64,000 nucleotides of DNA from Polyodon spathula (GCF_017654505.1 NC_054539.1:73052913-73116912), one strand, 5' to 3'. Counted from the stretch's first letter, positions 37,800 to 52,013 are shown. Numbers and translations: made by a program. Notes: generated by a model from the letters alone, not told the origin.

Positions 37800-39680
37800 T
37801 AAACAATTAACAGATTTTTTTTAAATGTATATTACCATGTTTATTAGCTGATTGTTAATAGTTAGTAGATGGTCCTTAGAATGAAGTGTGACCATAATAT
37901 TTGTTGAGCTTTGCTGAGGTTTTCACAAGTTGTCTTGCCTCATATTAGCCCTAGCAATATTATCACTGGTCCTCCTTTTCTTCTGTTCAGGATATGGTGG
38001 TTCTTTGCTTCAGTTTTGAGGCGGATATTTGAAAAACAGCACTTTAGCAGTATAAGTTTCCTGGTACCCAATCACTTCCTGTTCTGCTGTTTACTGTGCT
38101 TTCACTCTAATGGTCTGGCTGCAACAAGGTCATGTGACCTACTTCTATTTATTTTAAAACTTGCTCTCTCTTTTGGCATAGAATTGTAGAATTTCCTTCA
38201 AGGGTTTCATGAACTGACGAACTGAACTCTAAAATACAAGAAGCTACCATACATGATATGCATGTCAAGGTCTGCCAAACCACAGCAGCATTGCCTTGCC
38301 TTGCAGAGCCCTCCTGCTGGATAGCCGTGTCTGTGTCTGCGCAGCCTGGTTGACACATGTGTGTGCAAGCATGTCCTACAATGGAGTCCTTTCCTCAACT
38401 TTATTAACATGTCAAAACAAGTTTTTTTTGTGTAATTCTACACCCTGACTTTATAGAAAACCAAAAAGAACATAAACTGTTGTGGATTGGTTTAACATTC
38501 TGGACAAATCAGTTCATTTGAAATGTAGGTCATTATCTCATATAGTTTCATGTAGCAAGGATCTGTGGCTGCATTCAGTATGCACAATACTGTCTGTTAT
38601 GTAATATATTTAGTGGGGCTGTTCATGCATCATTAACAATTGCATAAACCAGCTTCTGAACTGGATTTTAACACATGTACATTTTGAGCGCTCAACTTGG
38701 GTTATTTTAACTGCATTTTATAATCAGTATTCATCTCCATACACCTCTATGCTGTTGTGCAGAGCTGAACTTTTTTTTGCTAAGATCCTTATCGCTCAAG
38801 ATATCTTTGTGCAAATATCTATAACTATAACATTTGCATGCTACTGTACTGTAATTAAAACTTAGATCAAGTCACCTGGTGCAAATGTTCAAAAATCAAC
38901 TTTTGTTTTATTTATAATAGACACCTTCATGTCGAACCAGTGTTGTATGATGTTTGCGTTCTAGAACCAGAACTTGTTTTCTAGAACTGGAACTACAATC
39001 CTTGGACATGAATGGCATAAAGCCACTTTCTCACCTCTAAAATATTGCTTGTCGAAGGATCTGTGGTTAAAATCAGCTGTGAGTTGGTGCATTGTCACAT
39101 CTAGTTCACTGCTTATTTAAATTCCAATCACCCACCTTTCAAGTTTCAAGGCATAGATGACCCTTAATCCTGCAGTCCATACTTAAGCTCACAAACATGG
39201 TCCCATTGCTCCAACTACACTGGATTCCTGTACATAATTCCAAGTGTTTGTTGAAAATTAAATGATTACATGAATGATAACCAATGACAAAAAATATTCA
39301 GAAATCTGGTTGTTTTTCATGTTACACTCTTCAGATGCTGAAGCACTGGTCACACAAAGCCTGTTCAATCTATGTGCCGGAATTCTCATTGACTATTTAA
39401 TTATCACTATTATTAATTTGGTTAGCAAAAGTCCTAATAGAGGCACAATGTACTAATATAGAAACTGTTTCTCAATGTCAGTGCGGCAGAAAATATCTCA
39501 GCGATTAGTCATCCTGATCCTGGATTCTGATATAGCACAGTCCCTCGAGTTCACAAAACAAAAAATAATTCTACGTGTCATTTACCTTGCTCTTTGCCAT
39601 CTGTTTTGTTACTGAATGTCTAGAATTATTGTTTGTTCACTGTAATGTGTTTTACCTAGCAGAAGATTATATCTGTGTTC

Positions 39681-40267
39681 ACTTTAATGGAAATTCTGCA
39701 TTTTTTTTTTCATTCTCTAATAACTGGAACAAGACAGATCCACTGAGAAGCAATGTCAATGTCAAGCTGCCCTGTGCCTACATACAGAATCAATACCCCG
39801 TGCTTATTCAATAGGGCCTTAAATACAGTTAATGCTCACAAAGACACAAACAGAGAAAATACAGCAAGATGGTCAAAACAGAGATAGAACAAAACTCAAC
39901 CAAAGAGGAACAAGAATAATGACATACAAGACTGGCACAGTTATTACTCTTGAGTTACCCTGTGTTAAGATTCTGAGTACAAGTGTCACAATCAGATGCT
40001 AGCCAGTGAGAATAGCACAGATGGTCAGGAGAGGGTATGTTCTTGTAAATACTGATCAACCTGGAAGTAATAGACCAGTAAACAACCCAAAATGAGCTGA
40101 AAGAGATTTCATATCAGCTCTGAAGACACAATTAAAGAGCATTGGCGAATGAACCACAGAGAAATTCCCCTGTAGACATGGTGTTAATGAGATCAGAATA
40201 CACAGGTAATCTTGTGACGGATTCAGAGATCGCTTTTTAAATACATATTTAGCTGTTCAAAGTGGTG
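39681..40267 (+). repeat. Duplicated segment, copy A (uninterrupted)
   Basis: Matches 41039-41532 plus 44026-44113 with only about a dozen differences, that is 98-99 percent identity. Starts ACTTTAATGGAAATTCT and ends GTTCAAAGTGGTGA. Copy A lacks the LINE present in copy B, so it shows the empty site. Confidence 0.93.
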
Positions 40268-41038
40268 AATTACAGAATCATTGTCTGTTCATTTTAATGT
40301 GTTTTACCCAGCTGATTATATCTGTGTTTACTGTCTGAGAAGCAAAATCTTAGCATTCTCATTACAATGGATATTGAATTGGCTTTATGGAATAAATACA
40401 GATTAAAAAATAAATTTGAATACTTGGGTGACGATATAATTGTGAAGCATTTTAAAGATAAGTCACATCAATGAGCTTTGCCTGGCTAAATCATAGACTA
40501 GATTCACTTTAAACTACAAGTACAGTAACACATTATTTTCTATCCCACAGGAGTCAGAGTCATGAACAGCATCTCACTGCGTTACACAAAACAAACAGAT
40601 TAAGAATGAACTCATACCTTTCCCCAAAAAAAGAGTTACACCAATGATTCATAAATTCATATACAGTTTTAGCTGATGGAAACATTTATCTTGGGGTATT
40701 TTAGCATGGACTCAGTTTGACATCTTGTAACTCCATTCCTTTCCCCTCTGCGTCTGTGACGCAGACAGCTCTGCAAATAATTTTAGGTGGAGTTTTACAG
40801 CTTTACAGTCAAGTTTGTGATTCACTCTGCATGCTATTTTTGATACATTAAGGCTACAACAATCCTGTGTCATGCACAAAACTGTCACTTAAGAGTCACA
40901 TTTACTTTTCACACCTTTGACACAAAGTGGAAAATGTGAATGATCAGAATAGAGTCTAGACTTCTTTGCAGTTGGTTTGATGTGGAAGGAAAGTCTGCAG
41001 GCACTGACAATCAACTGAATATTCTTTCTGCTAAGAAT

Positions 41039-44000
41039 ACTTTGATGGAAATTCTATTTTTTTTCATTCTCTAATAACTGGAAAAGGCAGATCCACTGAG
41101 AAGCAATGTCAATGTCAAGCTGCCCTGTGCCTACATACAGAATCAATACCCCGTGCTTATTCAAGAGGGCCTTAAATACAGTTAATGCTCACAAAGACAC
41201 AAACAGAGAAAATACAGCAAGATGGTCAAAACAGAGATAGAACAAAACTCAACCAAAAAGGAACAAGAATAATGACATACAAGACTGGCACAGTTATTAC
41301 TCTTGAGTTACCCTGTGTTAAGATTCTGAGTACAAGTGTCACAATCAGATGCTAGCCAGTGAGAATAGCACAGATGGTCAGGAGAGGGTATGTTCTTGTA
41401 AATACTGATCAACCTGGAAGGAATAGACCAGTAAACAACCCAAAATGAGCTGAAAGAGATTTCATATCAGCTCTGAAGACACAATTAAAGAGCATTGGCG
41501 AATGAACCACAGAGAAATTCCCTTGTAGACATAAGAACATAAGAACATAAGAAAGTTTACAAACGAGAGGAGGCCATTCGGCCCATCTTGCTCGTTTGGT
41601 TGCTAGTAGCTTATTGATCCCAAAATCTCATCAAGCAGCTTCTTGAAGGATCCCAGGGTGTCAGCTTCAACAACATTACTGGGGAGTAGATTCCAGACCC
41701 TCACAATTCTCTGTGTAAAAAAGTGTCTCCTATTTTCTGTTCTGAATGCCCCTTTGTCTAATCTCCATTTGTGACCCCTGGTCCTTGTTTCTTTTTTCAG
41801 GCTGAAAAAGTCCCTTGGGTTGACACTGTCAATACCTTTTAGAATTTTGAATGCTTGAATTAGGTCGCCACGTAGTCTTCTTTGTTCAAGACTGAACAGA
41901 TTCAATTCTTTTAGCCTGTCTGCATATGACATGCCTTTTAAGCCCGGAATAATTCTGGTCGCTCTTCTTTGCACTCTTTCTAGAGCAGCAATATCTTTTT
42001 TATAGCGAGGTGACCAGAACTGCACACAATATTCAAGATGAGGTCTTACTAGTGCATTATACAGTTTTAACATTACTTCCCTTGATTTAAATTCAACACT
42101 TTTCACAATGTATCCGAACATCTTGTTAGCCTTTTTTATAGCTTCCCCACATTGTCTAGATGAAGACAACCAAAACTCCTAGGTCTTTTTCATAGATTCC
42201 TTCTCCAATTTCAGTATCTCCCATATGATATTTATAATGTACATTTTTATTTCCTGCGTGCAGTACCTTACGCTTTTCTCTATTAAATGGCATTTGCCAT
42301 GTGTCTGCCCAGTTCTGAATCTTGTCTAGATCATTTTGAATGACCTTTGCTGCTGCAACAGTGTTTGCCACTCCTCCTACTTTTGTGTTATCTGCAAATT
42401 TAACAAGTTTGCTTACTATACCAGAATCTAAATCATTAATGTAGATTAGGAATAGCAGAGGACCTAATACTGATCCCTGTGGTACACCGCTGGTTACCAC
42501 ACTCCATTCTGAGGTTTCTCCTCTAATCAGTACTTTCTGTTTTCTACATGTTAACCACTCCCTAATCCATGTACATGTGTTTCCTTGAATCCCAACTGCG
42601 TTCAGTTTGAGAATTAATCTTTTGTGCGGGACTTTGTCAAAAGCTTTCTGGAAATCTAAATAAATCATGTCATATGCTTTGCAATTATCCATTATCGATG
42701 TTGCATCCTCAAAAAAATCAAGCAAGTTAGTTAGACACGATCTCCCTTTCCTAAAACCATGTTGACTGTCTCCCAGGACCCTGTTACCATATAGGTAATT
42801 TTCCATTTTGGATCTTATTATAGTTTCCATAAGTTTGCATATAATAGAAGTCAGGCTTACTGGTCTGTAGTTACCTGGTTCAGTTTTGTTTCCCTTTTTG
42901 TGGATCGGTATTACGTTTGCAATTTTCCAGTCTGTCGGTACCACCCCTGTGTCAAGAGACTGCTGCATGATCTTGGTTAGCGGTTTGTAAATTACTTCTT
43001 TCATTTCTTTGAGTACTACTGGGAGGATCTCATCTGGCCCAGGGGATTTGTTTATTTTAAGAGCTCCTAGTCCCTTTAACACTTCTGCCTCAGTTATGCT
43101 AAAGTTATTTAAAACTGGATAGGAACTGGATGACATGTGGGGCATGTTGTCAGTATCTTCCTTTGTAAAAACTTGTGAAAAGTAATCATTTAATATATTT
43201 GCTATTTTTTGTTCTTCCTCTACGATTTTGCCATTTGTATCTCTTAAACATTTAATCTCCTCTTTGAATGTTCGCTTGCTGTTGTAATATTGGAAAAACA
43301 TTTTGGAATTGGTTTTAGCTCCCTTAGCAACGTTCATTTCTATTTCTCTCTTGGCCTTTCTAACTTCCTTTTTGACTTGTGTTTGCAGTTCTGTGTACTC
43401 TTTCTGCGTACTTTCTTTTTGGTCCTTTTTTAATGCTCTGTAAAGTGCCTTTTTTCGCTGAATATTTTTTTTAATTGATCTATTAAACCATTTTGGCAAT
43501 TTAGTTTTACATTTAGATTTGTCTACTTTAGGGATATAATTGTTTTGTGCCTCTAGTACTACATTTTTGAAGAACAACCATCCTTCTTCTGTGGGTGTTT
43601 TCTCTATTTTACTCCAATCTACTTCTGTAAGTCTCTGTTTCATACCGTCATAGTTTGCTTTTCTAAAATTGTAAACCTTAGCTTTAGTCATTACTTTTGG
43701 GGATTTAAAAAACACTTCAAATGAGACCATGTTGTGGTCTGAGTTTGCCAGTGGTTCTCTGACCTCTGTTTTAGTTATTCTATCTTCGTTATTTGAAAAG
43801 ACTAAATCAAGGCATGCCTCCCCTCTAGTGGGTGCCTTCACAAATTGTGTTAGGAAGCAGTCACTTGTCATTTCCACCATTTCTATTTCATCCTTCACGC
43901 TACCCACCGGGTTTTCCCATTTTATTTGGGGGAAGTTGAAATCTCCCATTAGTATGGTTTCTCCTTTGCTACACGCATTTCTAATGTCATTGTATAACAG

Positions 44001-44113
44001 ATTATTGTGCTCACCGTCTGAATCTGGCGTTAATGAGATCAGAATACACAGGTAATCTGGTGACAGATTCAGAGATCGCTTTTTAAATACATATTTAGCT
44101 GTTCAAAGTGGTG
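41039..44113 (+). repeat. Duplicated segment, copy B (split by a CR1 LINE)
   Basis: Left part 41039-41532 and right part 44026-44113 rejoin to the sequence of copy A. The copies lie in direct orientation, about 1.36 kb apart start to start. A further diverged relative of the segment's left flank lies at about 40278-40335 (ATGTGTTTTACC, GATTATATCTGTGTT), matching 39637-39683, so the locus has a history of repeated tandem duplication. Confidence 0.9.
41533..44025 (-). mobile_element. CR1-type LINE, 2.5 kb, nearly full ORF2 but inactive
   Basis: Minus-strand frame 43949-42156 (597 codons) covers the end of the endonuclease (GDFNFPQIKWE, SDHNMVSF) and the reverse transcriptase (KSPGPDEILP, NYRPVSLTSI, DFQKAFDKVPH, SGVPQGSVLGPLLFLIYIND). 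Frame 42169-41603 carries the C-terminal domain. An 11-bp deletion near 42167, relative to the intron 8 copy, separates the frames. The catalytic box reads FADN rather than FADD (42386-42400), so the enzyme should be dead. The 3' end is a tail of three CATAAGAA units (41530-41553), the 8-bp tandem tail typical of CR1. No target-site duplication is visible. The 5' end is truncated. Confidence 0.95.
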
Positions 44114-44598
44114 ACTTTGCATGCTGAATCCAAACTGTGCAACCCATACCTGCAACACATTGGAAAGATTTGAACAACCAAGTCCCAGTAAATAAACAGC
44201 CCTAACCTGTTAATAAGCTTACAGACTCAGGCGAGACGTATTATAGTGGAGGAGTTTGTACGTATGTATGTCACTCTCACATTGTTGCATATGCATGTAC
44301 CTGGATAATCGCTTGTCAAATTGGGATTCAACATTACATTGCTAATTCTTAGTCTTTACTATTATGTACATACTAAGAGCTCTCAATTCTTACTTGACAC
44401 GTAACTGTAATCAATTCGGAGTAGACTTGACTACAGTACTTCAAAATCAGAGCAAAACATGGGAGCTCTGAATGAGAACTTAGTGTAGCATCACAAAGAC
44501 TTTTAATATTGCATCCTTTGACAAAGTGCAAGTAAGTTAAAATGCAATGCAACACTTCTTCACTTCAGTAACAGTATGGTGAAGCATACCCTTTAATG

Positions 44599-44601
<3 letters not shown>

Positions 44602-44686
<85 letters not shown>
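44602..44686. repeat. (CT)n microsatellite, about 85 bp
   Basis: Uninterrupted CT repeats; a (TA)n block follows at 44711-44748. Confidence 0.95.
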
Positions 44687-44687
<1 letters not shown>

Positions 44688-44689
44688 AT

Positions 44690-44715
44690 AATGCCTTATT
44701 GTTATGTTATTATAT

Positions 44716-44749
<34 letters not shown>

Positions 44750-47700
44750 AGAAAGTCTCACGCTTGATTCGTGCACTCTACACGCATGAGGACCTTGTCT
44801 CACGCTCTCTTCGTACTATATCAAGCACAGGACTCATCTTGTTTCCGGACACTGAGAAACTCTGGAAACATCCGAAGTGGCCCGCCTCGGTGGTGTCAAT
44901 CACTGTGATAAGGTAATTGCACTTGCTACATATATAATTTATAGGATTTAGACGGTTGGGAAATTGCGTGCAGCAGTACCAATAGTGCCTCACCGCAGTG
45001 CATTTTTGCGCAGAGCAGAATAGAGCAGTCAGTATTGTAGTGTTTCCCGGTAAAATGAATGGGCTGATTTTTAGATCTGTGCAGTTTTTGATATTTTTTT
45101 TTTAAATATATATTCAGTTGGAACGTTTTTTTTTTTTTTTTATTTATTATTATTATTATTTAGTTTTTTACTTTAAAAAAGAAATAAAAACGGACTTACT
45201 GTAATTTTCTCCGAGAGACCTTCTCCCTCTGATCCGTGTCGCGTTACACACACCTTACATTTGAACTTCTGGTTTTTGGTGTTTTTGTCCAATTTTGCGC
45301 TTCTCCTTTACGAATTACTTTCACAATTAACACATTTCTCAGTTTTAATTCAGAAACCAAAACACACTGTGCTCAGAGTCAAGTAGTTAACGACCAAAAC
45401 AAAACCAGACACCCTCACTATTCAGTGCTAACTAGCAGTTTGAAGCCTATTAGTTTGTCGATAACACTTTGAAATGAAATCAACAGATTTTGAAGCGTTT
45501 TGATAGTTAAGATAACCAAAGCAGCTAGTTTAGGTAGGGTATAAAACTACTTCGTGAAGGTAGGTTTATGGTATCTCTCAGGATCGGATGGGTTTATTCT
45601 ATAATGCATCCGGGAGGCACTATCTGTTACATTAAGACCCCTGCTACTTTATTCAAACAAATATTAAGATTATTTTCGGATATTATTATTCAGTCAATTA
45701 TTTGTCGTATTATCGTCCTGTAAGGGATATGTAATACATAATATAAAAAAAGTATTAATTTTGTTGTGATATCGTTATGTTACCTGGTGCTTGACAGAAA
45801 TATTGGGAGAAGGGTATCGCTGCAACAGGTGGGCGCACACACCCCTACAATGACACAATGGGGTAGCGAATATATAGTAATGTGGGCGTGACATTCAGAG
45901 AACGAAATAAAATAAACAGCACAGTTTTATTGCAGACCAACTAGAGAAGAGGAGAGTGTGACAAATGCGGTAAGTTTAATTAAGTCCCAAGTGTTGGTTA
46001 ATACACGAGTAGTAACACTGTAGTTTTCAAAGACCAAAAAGGCCTAATTTGAGTAATGTAATGACAAGCAAGTGAATCTGTCAGTTAAAGGCACTGCAAT
46101 GGCACAAGCACAGATAACTGAATGATTTCCAGAGAAGAGGAGGGTGATCTATAGATAGCAATCTTTTAAAGTACTATACGTTTAAATCAAGACCACTGAA
46201 AAAGATGACGTGATTTTCAACAATTAAAGGTCTATCAATTGTTTTATCAGACAATAAAGATATTGAAGACAGTTGACGGTTACCGTTCTCCCCCTTGATC
46301 GTTAACTTGCCATGGATGGGGGACCATGTCGATTGCGTAAATGAATGGATTGGGGGGGGGGCGGGGGGACGGAAAACGTTAGCTGATGCAGATGCTTCCG
46401 TGCAGAGACTGCTGTATGGTAACCCCCGCGGAATATGGTAACCTCAGTTCCAAGCAACAGTTGTGAGCACTGTTGTGTAAAAAAAACGCTTAAAATGAAC
46501 AGTTACTTTCAAGACATTTTGAACAAGAACCCGGAAAAATAAAGTAAAAAATACACTTCATGTTTGTGTGTTGCACACGTGCATTTAACACAATTCCCTG
46601 AAAACTTAACATAAAGAAAACAAAATTAATAAAGGCTGTAATGCAGCAAAAATCTCAATAATTAAACAAAAAAGAAAGTGAAAAGGCTACCGTACCTCGC
46701 GGATAAAGTTTTTTATTTTTGTGAACTGCAATAAACGTAGGATTTCTCAGACTGACCGGAAAAGTGAAAACAGAACGCATAGAAATACTAGGAAGTTGAC
46801 TGCAGGTATACTTGATTGCAGTAAAATAAACTGTCCTTCACTAAATGTAGCTCTCAGATTGTGCTAATGATGAACACATCTAAAATATATGACAGTGTGC
46901 ATGCTGTGGTGTATTTGATATCGAAAACAGCAGAACAACCACACTTCAATTTAAACTTGTTTTTACTGAAAAATAAACGGTAACATGTAATCTTAAGAGC
47001 TGTCTGTGTCACAGTACATGCTGTCCGATCAGGGCTTGATTAATGCTGAGCATGAGAGCTGCAGCATGCTGTTTCCCATTTTACAACTGTACACAATTAA
47101 AGGTGCGCTCACCAATTCCACACACATTTTTAGCCAGTCTTGTATTGCAGGGACCTTGATGCAACAAGCAGACCACTACTAGTCTAGCACATGCTTAAAC
47201 CATCCAAATTGTGCCAGAATGCACCATTTTAATGCTTTTTTTCAAAAATGGAGGAAAGTCGACGGCACCCACCTGCACTCCCCTGCCACGGTGAAATATG
47301 TGCCGCCTGCTACCTTGGAATCGTGGGCAACACACTGCGGTCTTGTGGCACAATTTTGCCACAAGCACAGCTTTGAGGACCACTATCCAAAGAGAACCAT
47401 GTGTCTGTCTTCTTCAATTAATGGCATACATCAGCTTTCCTTATTGAAAAAATAAACTAAAACAGAAAGCAGTGCCTTGTAGTTGTATTTGTGAAACTAT
47501 TTCTCTGTCTATTGCATAAAAACCCAGGAAATACAGTATGCAGTGCAGCAGTCACAATGGGTAAGACTGCAGTCCTGAGAGAGGGATTGTGTAGGTGTCA
47601 GGGGCCTACCTATCTCAAAGGCAATACCTTCAGTGATGGAGAACAGTTTTATAGGCAAATTTCTACCCAATTTGAAGGAACAAGAGGTCCCAATCATTGA

Positions 47701-48867
47701 GCAGTGGTCACACATACCTCCAGCATATCAACTATTTAAACACTGTAGACTCAAATGGCCTCTTGGCTGGCCTACACCTCATTGACATAGGTAAGGCAGG
47801 TGTTTCTGTTCATGTCCAATCCCTATTAATTTATTCATAAAAAAAGCATCCAATAGCTTGTGGAATTAAAAAAAATATCTTCCATGTATAAAGTACATAA
47901 TAAGTAGCTTGCAACATCTTTTCTCCAGATGTCACTAAAATGTAAGTAAAAAAAAAAAGTGAAGGGAGGTTGAGGAGCTCTAAATCTGAAACTGCAGTTT
48001 ATACTCCCATACAGCCTGGGCGGGTATGCTGAGCTGTGAAGTCAGTAATGCTGGTAACATGTAATTACTTCATGCATATTCACTTCCATTTCTTTAGCCA
48101 AGGGCTTTGTGTTCCCAGGTTCAAAGCGGGAACATTTCACAAGAAAGAAAAAAGGAAAGCAGGCACAGTTTTCTTTAAAACAATTAGTTCCTGTCAGCTT
48201 GGGATACATTAAATAACAGGTTTATTATGAAGGTCCTGACAAGTTTATAATACTCTTTTGTAATATGTAGGAGTAAATTGGGAGTAAAGTGGGAGGTGTG
48301 TTCTTGGAACTTATCTTCAGTGGACTGGATGTGTAACAGGCAAAAAAAAGAACATTAATGAGCCAGTATCGTGCCCATATACGTTATAAAAATACCTGGA
48401 AGATGTAGTAGACTTTGCTGTGCTGTTTCCTCTCTTGCCGGATCACTTGAAATAACTCTCAGTACTTTTTCGGCATTATGAACTGCTTCTCGTGACTCTG
48501 ATCTAAGCCAAAGCTTGTTTTCATTTTTGGAATTAGCATCTTTATTGTAGTCAGGGCCACGAGTCTTGGAAATACAGTACACTTCTTAATAAATCATTTT
48601 CAGATGTTTTAACTTACATTGTTACTAGTCATTTCAGAAAGAAGGCTAATCTGAGTATCATTGAATGACAGGTAGCAGTGCTTCACTTGCTAGCAGGTAC
48701 ATATTGATTCCTGTTATTTCTGTGGCTTAATGTGAAAATACACAACAGATTCGGTCCGGTAACCCACAGGACGGCGGACCTCTCTGAAATGGGAAAACGG
48801 TACAAAGGCTTTTTCAGGTATAGTAAAATTATTTGTAAATTGAAAAGGAATTCATTTATAACACTAT
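44690..48867. other. Intergenic DNA, no gene recognised
   Basis: Contains the (TA)n block at 44711-44748 and a G-rich run near 46351. Frames such as 47219-47455 and 47491-47700 have no recognisable domain. Nothing else can be supported. Confidence 0.45.
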
Positions 48868-50234
48868 GGGCCTCATTTACTAAATGGCACTACATTTAGA
48901 GTTAGCGCACACATAAAGTATTAATTTATGTGCACACTGTTTGGCTCATTTACATGCCATAGAATGCGCACTAAATTTAGTGTGACTATTAATTTAATGC
49001 ACATGATAATGTCCGAGACTACTTGTGACCACCTTCATATAAAAAGCCCCAGCAGTCCAGGCATATCTTTTGGTCAGTAGCTTAATGTGAAAGGTGGAGG
49101 TGGCTTCCAGTGACCAAACATGAGCGATCAACAGGCACAGCACAGGGGACAGGCAGAGGCAACGTAAAGTGAAACTGCACTGCTTACATTTTAATTTGAA
49201 CATGTATTCCTTGTCTGATGTAAAAAAAAAATGTCTTTTTCCTTTCTCCTTGAATGCAAATACAGGAAGTCAGCTGTATTATACGCATGGGTAAATACGG
49301 TTTTTAATGGGGAGCCTGTGAATCCAACCAAACATAGGCTGGGAGAAATTCTACTGCACTGGACAAATGTGACAATGTTCTTATTTTACTTAGGGACACA
49401 AACCTAAAAAACATTACGATATGCAAACACACAGAGAAGATATGAAACAAGGTAGTATTGAAACAATGTATCAGAACCCTGGAAATCTTCCTTGCTCCTG
49501 CAACAGACACATAAAAAAGATCTTTACATACTTAATTGCAACTGGCAGAATAAATAACACATATTGCTATATGTGCGATCCTCTCTGTATAATCCTGTAT
49601 AAAAAGGAAAGTAAGAAATCGACTATTCTTAATTTAATACACTATAACTGTTACTTTTTTAAATAGGTTGCAGTTAAAGTTGAATGACATAGTTTAAAAT
49701 AAACAGTCAATACTCAAGGATATTTACTAAAATTTAGTGTTTTTAATTTTATTTTAACTATACCATTTCATATGTAAGCACAACTACCTTGACAATCAAT
49801 GATCATTTCTGGACTTTTCCTGTTTGAACAAATTATCATAACCACGTAATTCAGCAAGATGAATTGATTCACTAAACTGAATGAATCAAACGAATCGAGT
49901 CAGTAAAAAGAATCAAACTAGAATCACTAGTTTTCAGGCTAGAAAAGTAGGTTTAAAGCCTGGTTTCCGTGCCCCTAATTAATGATCACTTTAATGTACG
50001 TACTAAAATGAACACCATTTAGTCAATACCATGTGAATACAGCTCATCTCATTATTCAAGCTGGATGCTCATTTAAATAAATCAGGATTCATTGCCATAA
50101 AAACTCAGATATTCATTCTGATTACCATAGTGTGAAGCATTACATTTAGTAAGCATTACATTAACACACATCATGAACGTGCACACAAATTTCAATTATC
50201 TCACTATAAAGGTCAGTGCTTTTTAGTAAATGAG
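48868..50234. mobile_element. Non-autonomous DNA transposon, PIF/Harbinger-like
   Basis: Left end GGGCCTCATTTACTAAATGG and right end, in reverse complement, AGGGTCTCATTTACTAAAAA form inverted termini 1.37 kb apart. The GGG(C/T)CTCATTTACTAAA pattern with GTGC nearby is typical of Harbinger-type MITEs in fish and frogs. No transposase is encoded. The family call is tentative. Confidence 0.6.
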
Positions 50235-50487
50235 ACCCTATGAAGGTTAAACTAACATACTGGATCTTAAAACTAAAGAAAACAGAAAGTAGACATGAGC
50301 TCAGTAACAGATCACAGAGACTGGGTAATAAATCTGGTCATTTGTGTTGTACTTTATTTATTCCCTAGGGCTAACCTGCAGTTATTTTCCAGTTTATTGT
50401 ACTGTAAATGTTCCCAACTGAATTATTATACTCCTCCTTTGTAAAACAAATATGTACGATACATTAATTTGCACTTCACTCTTAAAA

Positions 50488-50656
50488 TGCAATATAATTA
50501 CATATGAACTATTTAATAAATACAATTATTGAAGTAAAATATATTTTAGAACCCCAAACCAACTGACCATGAACAGGACATTACTTTACACGATGTTACA
50601 TATTCTTGTTTTTAATTAATTAGAAAAGCATGTGATAGTTCATATGTAATTACATT
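50488..50656. repeat. Short inverted-repeat element
   Basis: TAATTACATATGAACTAT at 50492-50509 and its exact complement at 50635-50652 flank about 125 bp. The similarity extends a few bases outward with mismatches. Probably a small fold-back MITE. Confidence 0.6.
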
Positions 50657-51714
50657 GTCATTATTAAACTTAATTAAAACATTATATTTCCAATATCTCA
50701 ACCTCAGCAAATAGCTTTCCTTGTACCTGCACTGTTCTTGGTGCACTGTACCTAATATATCCTTAAATATTTCAAGTATTAATGCTAATTGGGGAATGTG
50801 AAACCAGCCAAAAACTGGCTAAGACTCTTAGGCTAAGGAAAAACACTAATAAGAAACATAAAGGAAAAAATGTAGTCATTTTCTGTGAATACTGCTGTCT
50901 TACTACCTCTTTCCATTGGTCATCTTAAAAACTGGTATTTCTGATAGTCAAAAGTCAAAGCATGTGTATGACAAATAGGACAGGAGTGATGACATGAATC
51001 CCCCACTGAGTTTCTGCTTTGATCATGTTAATGTATAGGTCTGTTAGATTAGTGAAGAAGACTGACTTGGGGTTGTCTTTATGAGGGAAGGTTCTTACCA
51101 GACCATCAAGTAGACATATGTTGCAGCAAATATTGTTAGCACTCTCCAGGATCCATGGGTCACACATTAGCCTACTCAATGCACACACTTACTTCATGCA
51201 CACATAACCATTCACAGTACACATTCCTGTAACCCTTTTCTTTGGCTCTGTGGCTCCTTCACCTAAGCCCTATTCCTCCCTTTCCCTGTCCTGCTCTTTC
51301 TACCACTCCAGCTCAACTTCTACAGCTACAGACGAATGCTTTGCATCAATTAAAACACAAAAAAGACAATTCCTGCTTTTACTACATAAGATGGTTAGAA
51401 TTCGCCAGAGAATTTTGCATTATTTCACTAGTTTCATTCATCTTTTTAACCCTTTGTGAAATAAAAAATGTATTACTGTAATTTGAATTGCTGGGTATTC
51501 CTTTTTTTTTTTTTTAAATTTGTGATTTTCAAAACTGTTTGAATACTGTGAAAAGAAGTTTGTTAGTCTGACAATTAATGAGGGGCTGAACGTGGTCACA
51601 CTAAAACAAAACCTCCTTGTGCTGTCCCCAGACAGTACACTTGACACCTCGCTGTACAAAGTGTATTAATTATGTTACAGTAAAGGATTACCAAATTATT
51701 AAAATAATGAAACT

Positions 51715-51939
51715 GTATCGCTATAGCCAAAGGGTTTGCATAAAGTCAAATGAAACCTGCTGAGTAGTGTTACGTTAACATATTGAATTACACACTGCTT
51801 TGTAGTTTTCCAGATACTTTACCATATAACAAACTTTTTTCTTTTTTTTTTAAATGTGACATTTCAAAATCTAACATGAAATACTGCACTACTATTATGG
51901 CTTCCGGTAGTATAATTTAGTTGTTCATTTGATTACATA

Positions 51940-52013
<74 letters not shown>

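Noticed and set aside
37554..37802. Frames rich in His-Thr or Tyr-Ile on both strands
   Set aside because: Translated CA and TA microsatellite.
43729..44055. 108-codon + strand frame
   Set aside because: Antisense shadow of the CR1 reverse transcriptase.
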